15,811 nt of DNA, taken from assembly GCA_905373295.1 (NCBI GenBank), contig CAJPSJ010000010.1:1-15811 (forward strand), read 5' to 3'. Every line of letters begins with the position of its first letter. Position 1 is the first letter of the stretch. The translations under genes were made by a program, and so were the position numbers. The stretch is from an uncultured Campylobacter sp. GTDB taxonomy: Bacteria; Campylobacterota; Campylobacteria; Campylobacterales; Campylobacteraceae. The notes beneath the pieces are model-generated. The model ran no database searches and was not told the origin of the DNA. It saw only the letters and a list, made by a program, of their open reading frames with translations. Shown piece after piece: positions 8,998 to 15,811 of the stretch.

Positions 8998-10464
8998 TCA
9001 AAATAGCGCCTCGTCCATCTCCGCGGGCTTCGGCAGTCCCATTAGCTTTAGCACGGTCGCTGCGACGTTGCTAAGCCCGAGCCCGCTTTTTAGCTCGCGC
9101 ACGTCGCGCCCTAACACGAAGCAAAATACGTCAAAGGTCGTGTGGTTGGTTAAAATTTCGCCGTCCTCGTCTCGCATCGCCTCGCAGTTGCCGTGATCGC
9201 TGATCTGGACATAGGCGTAATCGTGCGCTCTTGCAGAGCTTAAAATTTTACCGATGCACTCATCCACCGCCTCGACCGCCTTTACCGCGGCGTCGTAGTT
9301 GCCCGTATGACCGACCATATCGCCGTTTGCGAAATTTACGACGATGAAATCGATCCCCGCTTCGATGCCGCGAATCACCGCATCGCACACCGCAGGCGCG
9401 CTCATCTGCGGCTGCTCGTCGTAGGTTTTTACTTTGGGGCTTGGGATCAGCACGCGAGTTTCGTTCGGAAGCGGCTCCTCGACGCCGCCGTTAAAGAAAA
9501 ACGTCACGTGAGCGTATTTTTCGGTCTCGGCGGTGTGAAGCTGCGTAAGACCGGCTTCTGCGATCACTTCGCAAAGCGTGTTTTTAAGCACGGGCTTCTC
9601 AAATAGCAGTGGAAATTTAAAGCTCGCGTCGTATTCGCTCATCGTGATTAAATTTTTTACGACGAATTTCCGATCAAATTCGCAGAAATTCTCATCGCCC
9701 AAGGCCGCGCAAAGCTCTCTAGCGCGATCGTTTCTAAAATTTATAAAAATCACTCCGTCATCCGCGCCGATACCGCCAAAGCCATTAAAGCTCGCAGGCT
9801 CGATAAATTCGTCGCTCATGCCGTGCTCGTAGCTTTGCAGTATATACTCGATAGGCGAAATTTCAAGTGGCGCCGTCTCACCCATAAGCACGTCGTAAGC
9901 GCGCTTTACGCGATCAAAACGCTTGTCGCGATCCATCGCGTAAAAGCGCCCGCACACGCTCGCAACTTTAAATTTAGCCTGTAGATGCTTTAAAAATTCC
10001 GCTCCGCTGCTCGGCGAAACGTCGCGCCCGTCGGTGATAGCGTGCGCCCATGTCTCGCAACCCGCATTCTGCGCTATATCACAGATCGCGTCAAAATGGC
10101 GCAGATGCGAATGCACGCCGCCGTCGCTGTAAAGACCTATGACGTGCACCCTGCGGCACTTTGAAAGCAGGCTTTGCAGCACTTCGTTTTTCTCAAGCGA
10201 GTCCTCATCAATCGCGCGATCGATTTTGACTAGGTTTTGATACAAAATTCTACCGCTTCCGATCGTCATATGCCCTACTTCGCTGTTTCCCATCTGCCCC
10301 TGCGGCAAGCCCACGGCAAGCCCCGAGGTGTGCAGCAACGTATTGGGCACGTTTTTAAAAAGATAATCATAGGCGGGCTTTTTTGCGTTTGCAAACGCGT
10401 TAAATTTATCGCTCGCGTTAAAGCCGATGCCGTCGGTGATAAGTAAAATCGTCTTTTGCCCCAT
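8998..10464 (-). CDS. gpmI: 2,3-bisphosphoglycerate-independent phosphoglycerate mutase
   Basis: Cofactor-independent, Mn-dependent enzyme interconverting 3- and 2-phosphoglycerate in lower glycolysis and gluconeogenesis. The 488 residues belong to the alkaline-phosphatase superfamily. Seen are the metal ligand region LLITDGIG (7-14), the phosphoserine nucleophile S61 in GQMGNSEVGHMTIGSGR (56-72), AITDGRDVSP, YAMDRDKRFDR, and late metal-binding motifs ANGDMVGHTGN, ISDHGNCEAM and TNHTTFDV. ATG (10462-10464) follows AGGAG. It heads the minus-strand run and is divergent from mraY. The -10-like TATAAT at 10543-10548 could serve it. Confidence 0.98.
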   Translation of the reverse strand: MGQKTILLITDGIGFNASDKFNAFANAKKPAYDYLFKNVPNTLLHTSGLAVGLPQGQMGNSEVGHMTIGSGRILYQNLVKIDRAIDEDSLEKNEVLQSLLSKCRRVHVIGLYSDGGVHSHLRHFDAICDIAQNAGCETWAHAITDGRDVSPSSGAEFLKHLQAKFKVASVCGRFYAMDRDKRFDRVKRAYDVLMGETAPLEISPIEYILQSYEHGMSDEFIEPASFNGFGGIGADDGVIFINFRNDRARELCAALGDENFCEFDRKFVVKNLITMSEYDASFKFPLLFEKPVLKNTLCEVIAEAGLTQLHTAETEKYAHVTFFFNGGVEEPLPNETRVLIPSPKVKTYDEQPQMSAPAVCDAVIRGIEAGIDFIVVNFANGDMVGHTGNYDAAVKAVEAVDECIGKILSSARAHDYAYVQISDHGNCEAMRDEDGEILTNHTTFDVFCFVLGRDVRELKSGLGLSNVAATVLKLMGLPKPAEMDEALF

Positions 10465-10542
10465 TTTGGCTCCTAAATTTCGTCTAAATTTCGCCGCACA
10501 GGTCTTTTGAAACGGATCTGCGGCGCTGTTTTTACGAGCGGC

Positions 10543-10548
10543 ATTATA
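10543..10548 (-). promoter_or_regulatory. Candidate -10 box for gpmI
   Basis: Minus-strand TATAAT in the context AAGTATAATGCCG, a perfect sigma-70 hexamer, about 80 bases upstream of the gpmI start codon in the 198-base divergent region. The plus strand of nearly the same bases reads TATACT (10545-10550), so a plus-strand use cannot be excluded. Confidence 0.5.
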
Positions 10549-10608
10549 CTTTCTTTTGGCAAATGCGGCAAAATTTCATCCGCCCTAAAAGCTAAATTTT
10601 ACCTCTTT

Positions 10609-10614
10609 TATACT
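10609..10614 (+). promoter_or_regulatory. Candidate -10 box for mraY
   Basis: TATACT preceded by TTT and followed by AAAATG, about 50 bases upstream of the mraY TTG start. It sits in an AT-rich stretch typical of Campylobacter promoters. The call is by pattern only. Confidence 0.45.
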
Positions 10615-10662
10615 AAAATGCGCGTTTTCATATAAAATTTCATAAAATTTAAAAGGTAAACT

Positions 10663-11727
10663 TTGTTTTATTATCTCTATCATCTTACGAATATAAATTT
10701 TTTCCAATACATCACCGCTCGCGCAGGTCTTGCGTTTTTTATCGCTTTTTGTTTTTCGGTCTGGGCTATGCCGCGGTTTATCCGCTGGGCGCAAAATAGA
10801 CACGCTGCGCAGCCCATCTACGAGCTCGCGCCGCAAAACCATCAGAAAAAGAGCAAAACCCCTACGATGGGCGGGCTTGTTTTCGTTACCGCCGCGGTGC
10901 TCGCAAGCCTGCTGTGCGCCAAGCTAAACAACGTTTTCGTACTCTGCGGGCTACTTTGCTTGGTAGGTTTCGGCTACATAGGCTTTAAGGATGATATCTC
11001 TAAAATTTTAGGCCGCCAAAACCACGCAGGTCTTAGCGCGCGGGCTAAATTTGCACTGCAAAATTTCTTGGCGTTTCTGATCGGGGCTACGCTTTATGCT
11101 TTTAGCGACCTGGGCGGGGAATTTTTCGTGCCGTTTTTTAAGTACCCTCTGCTAAATTTATGGATCTTCGCGCCGCTGTTTTGGACGATCGTGATAAGCG
11201 CTAGCTCAAACGCGGTAAATTTAACCGACGGCCTGGACGGATTAGCAACCATTCCGTCGGTATTTTCGCTCTGCAGCTTGGGCGTGTTCGCCTATCTCTG
11301 CGGGCATGCGATCTACTCGCAGTATCTCTTGCTACCGCGCGTCGCGGGCGCAGGCGAGGTCTGCATCATCGTATCGGCGCTCATCGGCGCGCTGCTTGGA
11401 TTTTTGTGGTTCAACTGCTATCCCGCCGAAGTCTTTATGGGCGATAGCGGCAGCCTCAGCGTGGGCGCATTTTTAGGATACTGCGCGGTCATCACGAAAA
11501 ATGAAATTTTACTCATAATGATCGGCTTCGTCTTCGTCATCGAAACGCTCAGCGTGATCTTGCAAGTGGGCAGCTTTAAAATTTTCAAGCGCAGAATTTT
11601 CCTGATGGCGCCGATACACCACCATTTCGAGCTTAAAGGCTGGGTCGAGAATAAAATCATCATCCGCTTTTGGATCATCGCGCTGATCGCAAATATCATA
11701 GCGCTGACATCGCTGAAACTGAGATAA
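10663..11727 (+). CDS. mraY: Phospho-N-acetylmuramoyl-pentapeptide transferase
   Basis: Integral membrane enzyme that transfers phospho-MurNAc-pentapeptide from UDP to undecaprenyl phosphate, making lipid I. The 354 residues have about ten membrane segments and the family motifs: KTPTMGG (65-71), D110-D111 in [21 protein letters not shown] (183-195, with D189 and D192), FMGDSGS (258-264) and [11 protein letters not shown] (316-326). The start is TTG at 10663, six bases after AAAAGG (10651-10656), giving an N-terminus of normal length. It begins a plus-strand operon; a 38-codon ORF starts one base after its stop, followed by murD. Confidence 0.97.
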   Translation: MFYYLYHLTNINFFQYITARAGLAFFIAFCFSVWAMPRFIRWAQNRHAAQPIYELAPQNHQKKSKTPTMGGLVFVTAAVLASLLCAKLNNVFVLCGLLCLVGFGYIGFKDDISKILGRQNHAGLSARAKFALQNFLAFLIGATLYAFSDLGGEFFVPFFKYPLLNLWIFAPLFWTIVISASSNAVNLTDGLDGLATIPSVFSLCSLGVFAYLCGHAIYSQYLLLPRVAGAGEVCIIVSALIGALLGFLWFNCYPAEVFMGDSGSLSVGAFLGYCAVITKNEILLIMIGFVFVIETLSVILQVGSFKIFKRRIFLMAPIHHHFELKGWVENKIIIRFWIIALIANIIALTSLKLR

Positions 11728-11728
11728 A

Positions 11729-11845
11729 ATGCGAGCGCAAATTGAACCCGACTTCGAAACGGCGCGCGAAAGATACGGCGAGATGGCCGAGCTTAGCGCG
11801 GATGAGATAACTCAAATTTTATGGGGCAAAAGGGGAGAAAAATGA
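11729..11845 (+). CDS. Putative 38-residue protein between mraY and murD
   Basis: Small ORF not recognised as any known family. ATG at 11729 follows the mraY stop (TAA, 11725-11727) by one base, and its TGA overlaps the murD ATG (ATGA, 11842-11845). This placement is typical of translational coupling. The weak GAGA upstream is its only ribosome-binding candidate. The product begins MRAQIEPDFETARERYG and is highly charged, with an alternating pattern suited to one or two amphipathic helices and no membrane segment. It may be a real small protein, or a short coupling ORF that keeps ribosomes flowing into murD. No homologue could be checked. Confidence 0.55.
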   Translation: MRAQIEPDFETARERYGEMAELSADEITQILWGKRGEK

Positions 11846-13320
11846 AAAAATCGCTATTTGGCTACGGACTTACGACCAGAGCGATCGCCGAGCACTGCCA
11901 AAAAGACGGCTGCTGGGAGATCTACGACGATAAATTTGAAATTTCTTCGGGCGCGCCGAAGCTGGATGAGTTCGGTAACGCGCTTTTGAACCCGAGCGAG
12001 TTCGACCCCGCCGCAAGCGAGCTTGAAATCCCAAGTCCTGGCTTTCCGCCGCATCACGAGCTGGTGCGAAAGGCACGGAATTTAATCAGCGAATATGATT
12101 ATTTCGACGATTACGAAGGTCTTAAAATTTGGATCAGCGGCACGAACGGCAAGACCACGACGACAAAGATGATGCAGTATCTGCTCGAGCGATACGGCTC
12201 GCAAATGGGTGGCAACGTGGGCGTTCCGCTTGCAAAGCTTGATAAAAGCGCCAAAATTTGGGTACTGGAGACGAGCTCGTTTACGCTGCACTACACCAAA
12301 CACGCGCGCCCCGACATCTACGTGCTGCTTGCGATCACGCCCGATCATCTTAGCTGGCACGGCGATTTTGCAGAGTATGAGCGCGCCAAACTCTCGCCGC
12401 TGCTAGCGATGCGCGAAGGCTCCGTGGCGCTGATCCCGCGCGCCTACGAAAACTCCGCTGCCGCGCAAAACAGCCTAGCCCGCGTGATCTGCTACGAAGA
12501 CGAAGCGGATCTGGCGCAAAAATTCAGCATCGATCTGGGCGAAATAAAATTCCGCACGCCGTTTTTGATAGACGCGCTTTTGGCGCTGTGCGTGGAGAAA
12601 ATTTTATTCGATAGATGCAACATCGCGCGACTGAACGACTTCGTGATCGAGGGCAATAAACTAGAGGAATTTACCGATGCGCGCGGCAGGATCTGGGTCA
12701 ATGACACGAAGGCCACCAACATCGATGCGTGCGCGCAGGCGCTGAAGCGATACGCGGGACGCAAAATACATCTGATCCTCGGCGGCGACGATAAAGGCGT
12801 GGATCTGCACCCGCTTTTTGCGGAGTTTAAAAAATACGATCTGCAAATTTACGCGATCGGCTCAAATACCGATAAAATCGTGCTTTTGTGCGACGAATAC
12901 AAACTTCCTTGCGTGCGCTGCGAAATTTTACAAACGGCGGTGAGCGAAATTTCGAAGCGATACCGAGATGCGGACTTTAAAAAAAGCGGCGCAAGCGAAT
13001 TGAAAGTACAAAATTTGGGCGCGAATAGCGGATGCAACGGCGGCAAGGCGAAAGAAAACGTAAAGATCGGCGAAAATACGCCGTATGAAAGCGACAGCTC
13101 ATCTGCCGCAAGCGACGACGCCTCTTCGCCGAAACGCCGCACAAACGACGGTGAAACTCGGAATTCGCAGAATTCTAAAAATTTCGAAAATTTTAAAAAT
13201 CCCATAAATTCTGCGAGCGAAATAGCGCTGTTAAGCCCTGCATGTGCCAGTTTGGATCAGTTTAAAAGCTACGCGCAACGCGGCGACCTATTTAAAAAAC
13301 AAGTCGCACAACTCGGATAG
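11842..13320 (+). CDS. murD: UDP-N-acetylmuramoylalanine--D-glutamate ligase
   Basis: Cytoplasmic ATP-dependent ligase that adds D-glutamate to UDP-MurNAc-L-Ala. Seen are the N-terminal Rossmann motif SLFGYGLTTRA, the P-loop GTNGKTTT (100-107), LETSSFTLHYT, ITPDHLSWHG, NDTKATN (287-293) and LGGDDKGVDL, and near the end ALLSPACASLDQFKSYAQRG. The start at 11842 is preferred over the ATG at 11821, because AGGGGAG (11831-11837) lies just before it and the product then begins directly with MKKSLFGYG. At 492 residues it is longer than usual (about 400-450). Residues about 382-457 (12985-13212) form a Ser/Asn/Lys-rich low-complexity insertion before the ALLSP strand. All catalytic motifs are intact, so the enzyme is probably active. 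Confidence 0.95.
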   Translation: MKKSLFGYGLTTRAIAEHCQKDGCWEIYDDKFEISSGAPKLDEFGNALLNPSEFDPAASELEIPSPGFPPHHELVRKARNLISEYDYFDDYEGLKIWISGTNGKTTTTKMMQYLLERYGSQMGGNVGVPLAKLDKSAKIWVLETSSFTLHYTKHARPDIYVLLAITPDHLSWHGDFAEYERAKLSPLLAMREGSVALIPRAYENSAAAQNSLARVICYEDEADLAQKFSIDLGEIKFRTPFLIDALLALCVEKILFDRCNIARLNDFVIEGNKLEEFTDARGRIWVNDTKATNIDACAQALKRYAGRKIHLILGGDDKGVDLHPLFAEFKKYDLQIYAIGSNTDKIVLLCDEYKLPCVRCEILQTAVSEISKRYRDADFKKSGASELKVQNLGANSGCNGGKAKENVKIGENTPYESDSSSAASDDASSPKRRTNDGETRNSQNSKNFENFKNPINSASEIALLSPACASLDQFKSYAQRGDLFKKQVAQLG

Positions 13321-13383
13321 ATAAGCATATCAAGTTTAGATGGATCAGGTCGAGCCTTTATTAATACAATTTGCAATCGTATT

Positions 13384-13629
13384 TTAAAATTTCAATGCTT
13401 CTTCTGCGCGGATATATCTAAGTAAGTCTAGCTGAAGCATGCCTCGCGATGTCACACTACTGGCTTTGACGCAATGTTTATAAAGATGCTTCGCCAAGTC
13501 CAAATTAAAGCCAATTTTCGACGCTAAATTTAACCAATCGCGGCTATCGCCCATTATGCGCGCAAATTTGTCTACTTTGCATAGCCTAGAACCAAGCGTA
13601 TAATTTGCAAAGTCGGCTAAATAGTAAAT
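13384..13629 (-). pseudogene. Probable gene remnant, C-terminal fragment of unknown protein
   Basis: The minus strand is open from 13629 to a stop at 13384-13386, about 81 residues that read like real protein (for example WLNLASKIGFNLDLAK, and an ending LLRYIRAEEALKF). The open frame begins directly after a stop (13630-13632) and has no start until an internal ATG at 13552-13554, which would give 56 residues without a clear ribosome binding site. A further protein-like stretch (KNIACAVIYNNQKG, about 13655-13700) lies upstream in another frame, as expected for a frameshifted, decaying gene. Family not recognised. A small intact gene from the internal ATG is the alternative. Confidence 0.4.
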
Positions 13630-13810
13630 TTATATCACTTTGCTTTTAGATTGATAGCCCTTTTTGATTATTGTAAATTACTGCGCAAGCAATATTTTTG
13701 CCACTAAAATTTAGAAAATTTTAGCTGGATAAATTTAGCCGTTTTGGAGACGAGGCGCAAAAATCTGGCGAAAATCGAGGATTTTAACCGAGATTTAAGT
13801 ATTGCATGGC

Positions 13811-13816
13811 TAAAAT
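13811..13816 (+). promoter_or_regulatory. Possible -10 box for tRNA-Phe
   Basis: TAAAAT about 18 bases before the mature tRNA 5' end, in an AT-rich stretch. Spacing would allow a leader of about ten bases. Pattern only. Confidence 0.3.
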
Positions 13817-13833
13817 TACTTTTATTTTTCGGT

Positions 13834-13909
13834 GGTTGGATAGCTCAGTCGGTAGAGCAGCAGACTGAAAATCTGCGTGTCGGCAGTTCGATTCTGCCTC
13901 TAACCACCA
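13834..13909 (+). tRNA. tRNA-Phe (GAA)
   Basis: A 76-base cloverleaf can be folded by hand. Acceptor GGTTGGA pairs with TCTAACC (one G-U), the D arm is GCTC/GAGC, and the anticodon stem is GCAGA/TCTGC with loop CTGAAAA. The anticodon GAA is at 13867-13869. The T stem is GGCAG/CTGCC with TTCGATT loop, the discriminator is A, and CCA is encoded (13907-13909). It matches the layout of known bacterial tRNA-Phe. The GGT just 5' of the mature end can pair with the ACC at the 3' end, extending the precursor stem. It is isolated from other tRNAs and stands at the border between the murD operon and the glycan genes. Confidence 0.97.
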
Positions 13910-14026
13910 CCTCATATGTCTTCAATAAACCCGCATCTTAGATAAAAAGCAATCGCGAATTAAATATCTTTTAACACAATAATGCTAAAATAACTAGACT
14001 TTACGAAAGGTAAAAGCGATAAAAGT

Positions 14027-14956
14027 ATGCTGGTTCTTGGCGAAAAATATAAATTTACCAATATGGAGTTAAAAAAGCTTAATAAAAAATTCGATAAAGT
14101 TGATATCGTAAAATACGCCACTCGCCCCTTTGCAGAGGTCCAGCTACGGATCGAAAACCTACTTAAAAATCACAATTATAAATTTCTGATCATAAACACT
14201 AAAGAATTTATCGATCCCAAAATGATAAAATTCCTCACGCTTTTGCAGTTTCGCTTCAATCACAAGCGGCTCAAAATTCTAACTATCGAAAAATTTTTAG
14301 AAAAATTCTTTCATAAATGTTATATTCCCGACGACGGTAGGGATTTGGAATTTTTAAGCAACATTAGGCCGTATAACGACTTCGAGTACGCTACGAAGCG
14401 CGCCATAGACTACATAGGCGGAGCGATCCTGTACGTTATATTTTTTGCAATCAAATTTCACGTAAAAAAGAAGATAGACGAGCAGTCGCCGGGGAAATTA
14501 TACTTCATCCAAAATCGCGTAGGACTAAATTTGAAAAATTTCAGATGTTATAAATTTCGAACCATGCACGAGCATTGCGTTCATAATCCATACACGCAGA
14601 AAAATGATAGCAGGGTGTTTGAGTTCGGAAAATTTATGAGAAAGACCAGGATGGACGAGCTGCCGCAGTGCATCAACGTACTGCGCGGAGATATGCACCT
14701 GATCGGGCCTCGCGCGGAGTGGGACATTTTGGTCAGAAACTACGAAAAAGCGATCCCTTATTACAACGAACGCCATCTGGTCCGCCCTGGTATCACCGGC
14801 TGGGCGCAGGTTAATTACCCCTATGGAGAAAACATCGATGATGCCAAGCAAAAGCTAATGTATGATCTCTATTACATCAAATACTGGTCGCTGTGGCTGG
14901 AGATCAAGACGATCTTTGCGACGATCAACGTTATGATCAGAAAAAAGGGTTTATAA
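14027..14956 (+). CDS. Sugar transferase (undecaprenyl-phosphate sugar-1-phosphate transferase, PF02397 type)
   Basis: Membrane enzyme predicted to move a sugar-1-phosphate from a UDP-sugar to undecaprenyl phosphate, the first step of a glycan chain. The 309 residues have two parts. Residues 1 to about 120 form a soluble domain without catalytic motifs, possibly a remnant of the CoA-binding-like domain of WcaJ/PssY proteins. The catalytic domain begins at KRAIDYIGGAILYVIFF (one re-entrant membrane helix). It continues with QNRVG, YKFRTM, the catalytic Asp-Glu in RMDELPQ, INVLRGDMHLIGPR and RPGITGWAQVNYPYG. The sugar cannot be told from sequence. The 5' third is more AT-rich than the rest. The start ATG has only a distant AAAGG (about 14004-14010). 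It ends three bases from the convergent glycosyltransferase stop. Confidence 0.9.
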   Translation: MLVLGEKYKFTNMELKKLNKKFDKVDIVKYATRPFAEVQLRIENLLKNHNYKFLIINTKEFIDPKMIKFLTLLQFRFNHKRLKILTIEKFLEKFFHKCYIPDDGRDLEFLSNIRPYNDFEYATKRAIDYIGGAILYVIFFAIKFHVKKKIDEQSPGKLYFIQNRVGLNLKNFRCYKFRTMHEHCVHNPYTQKNDSRVFEFGKFMRKTRMDELPQCINVLRGDMHLIGPRAEWDILVRNYEKAIPYYNERHLVRPGITGWAQVNYPYGENIDDAKQKLMYDLYYIKYWSLWLEIKTIFATINVMIRKKGL

Positions 14957-14959
14957 AAT

Positions 14960-15811
14960 TTAATCTCCCAAAACCATCTTTAAAAGCCTGTAGTTTGCTT
15001 TATGAACATCAAATTTTTCCTCCGCGATCCTTCTGCTCTCTAGTCCCATTTTATCGATCGCTCCCGGATTTTGTATAAAATACTCCATCTTCTGCACCAG
15101 GGCTTTATATTCGCAGGGCGGCACCAAAAAGCCGTTCAGTCCGTCCGCGACCGTCTCCTTGCAGCCCACGCTATCGGTCGTGATCACCGCCCTGCCTATC
15201 GCCATCGCCTCCTGCGTGCTTCTAGGGACGCCTTCTCTGTAATACGACGGCAGTACGAACACGCTAGAGCCCGCGATCCACTCATCCACATTGTCCACGA
15301 AGCCCGGATATATCACGATGCCGTCGTTTAGATACATATCTAGGTGTCGTTTTTTCAGACCGAAAGGATTTGTCTCGTCAAAGGAGCCCAAAATATAAAA
15401 TTTCACCTCTTTGTGCTTTTGCTTTATGATCTTTGCGGCCCGTAGATACTCAAACACCCCCTTCTCCGCCAAAAGTCTAGCTACAAATATAAAACTCACG
15501 GGCTTTGCGGGCGCTTGGGAGTATTTAAATTTAGCCAGATCGACCCCGATGCCGCCTAAAATTTCAACGCTTTTTACGTCGATTTTATATCTACCAACAA
15601 GGTCTTTTTTATCGTCGCTATTTAGCAAAATGAGTTTATCGAGCAGAGGGAGGCTAAACTTATAAAGTAAAATTTGAATAAATTTTATAAATTTAGCCTT
15701 AGCGGAAGATCCGTTTTTATGCAAAGTAAAGGCCCCACCTAGCCCCTCAAGCATACCGACGATACGCGGTACTCTCGCTAATCTTGCCGCTATGGTGCCG
15801 AAAATCACGGG
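14960..15811 (-). CDS. Glycosyltransferase family 4 (GT-B), partial, N-terminus beyond window
   Basis: Predicted cytoplasmic glycosyltransferase that adds a sugar from a nucleotide donor to a lipid-linked glycan. The visible part holds the end of the N-terminal Rossmann domain (KPVIF-like PVIFGTIAARLARVPRIVGM) and the hinge GIGVDLAKF. The C-terminal donor-binding domain follows, with FIFVARLLAEKGVFEYLRA and the E-x7-E motif EGVPRSTQE, then GLNGFLVP. The frame stays open to the last base. The GTG at 15806-15808 is internal to the family's usual N-terminal domain, so the true start lies outside. It converges on the sugar transferase with a three-base gap between stop codons. Acceptor and sugar are unknown. 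Confidence 0.92.
   Translation of the reverse strand, partial: PVIFGTIAARLARVPRIVGMLEGLGGAFTLHKNGSSAKAKFIKFIQILLYKFSLPLLDKLILLNSDDKKDLVGRYKIDVKSVEILGGIGVDLAKFKYSQAPAKPVSFIFVARLLAEKGVFEYLRAAKIIKQKHKEVKFYILGSFDETNPFGLKKRHLDMYLNDGIVIYPGFVDNVDEWIAGSSVFVLPSYYREGVPRSTQEAMAIGRAVITTDSVGCKETVADGLNGFLVPPCEYKALVQKMEYFIQNPGAIDKMGLESRRIAEEKFDVHKANYRLLKMVLGD

Noticed and set aside
11821..11841. Earlier ATG giving MurD seven extra residues
   Set aside because: The AGGGGAG ribosome binding site lies inside that extension, and the product from 11842 already begins at the normal MurD N-terminus.
13744..13941. 65-codon plus-strand ORF running through the tRNA
   Set aside because: Most of its second half is tRNA-Phe sequence, and it lacks a ribosome binding site.
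1..15811. CRISPR array, insertion sequence, prophage, toxin-antitoxin or restriction system
   Set aside because: No regularly spaced short repeats, transposase or integrase motifs, or defence-gene signatures were seen on either strand.

Overview
The window looks like chromosomal DNA from a Campylobacter of the higher-GC oral group (the C. gracilis / C. rectus / C. showae type), but the species cannot be fixed from this sequence. The basis is the Campylobacter-like Rho, MurD and MraY sequences, the AAATTT-rich spacers, and a fabG-acpP-fabF-accA / gpmI / mraY-murD neighbourhood. From memory, C. jejuni keeps the same genes close together. Everything from gpmI to murD is housekeeping. The flanks are accessory or decaying DNA.

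Layout. (1) 1-3230, plus strand: two tandem, diverged paralogues of bacterial neurotransmitter:sodium symporter (SNF) proteins. The first has no normal start codon. The spacer between them carries a diverged direct repeat. (2) 3231-4265: about 1 kb with no convincing gene. (3) 10464 down to 4266, minus strand: gpmI, fabG, acpP, fabF, accA and rho in one direction, with short gaps and a 1-nt stop/start overlap between fabF and accA. This is a fatty-acid synthesis cluster with a glycolytic enzyme in front and the transcription terminator Rho behind. (4) 10465-10662: a divergent control region with a -10-like box for each direction. (5) 10663-13320, plus strand: mraY, a 38-codon ORF that is apparently translationally coupled on both sides, and murD. 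MurD carries an unusual low-complexity insertion of about 75 residues in its C-terminal domain. (6) 13321-13833: a spacer with what looks like the remnant of a minus-strand gene. (7) 13834-13909: tRNA-Phe(GAA). (8) 14027-15811: a polysaccharide or glycoconjugate segment, with a membrane sugar-phosphate transferase on plus converging on a partial GT4 glycosyltransferase on minus that runs off the window.

How the genes work together. AccA (with AccB, AccC and AccD encoded elsewhere) supplies malonyl-CoA. AcpP carries the growing chain, FabF condenses it and FabG reduces it. GpmI links 3-phosphoglycerate to pyruvate and acetyl-CoA supply. MraY and MurD act in the cytoplasmic and membrane steps of peptidoglycan precursor synthesis. 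The sugar transferase and GT4 protein probably start and extend an undecaprenyl-linked glycan.

No CRISPR array, insertion sequence, prophage or defence system was seen. The items most worth a second look are the coupled small ORF between mraY and murD, the MurD insertion, the broken start of the first transporter, the gene relic before tRNA-Phe, and the very high density of AAATTT-type sites.
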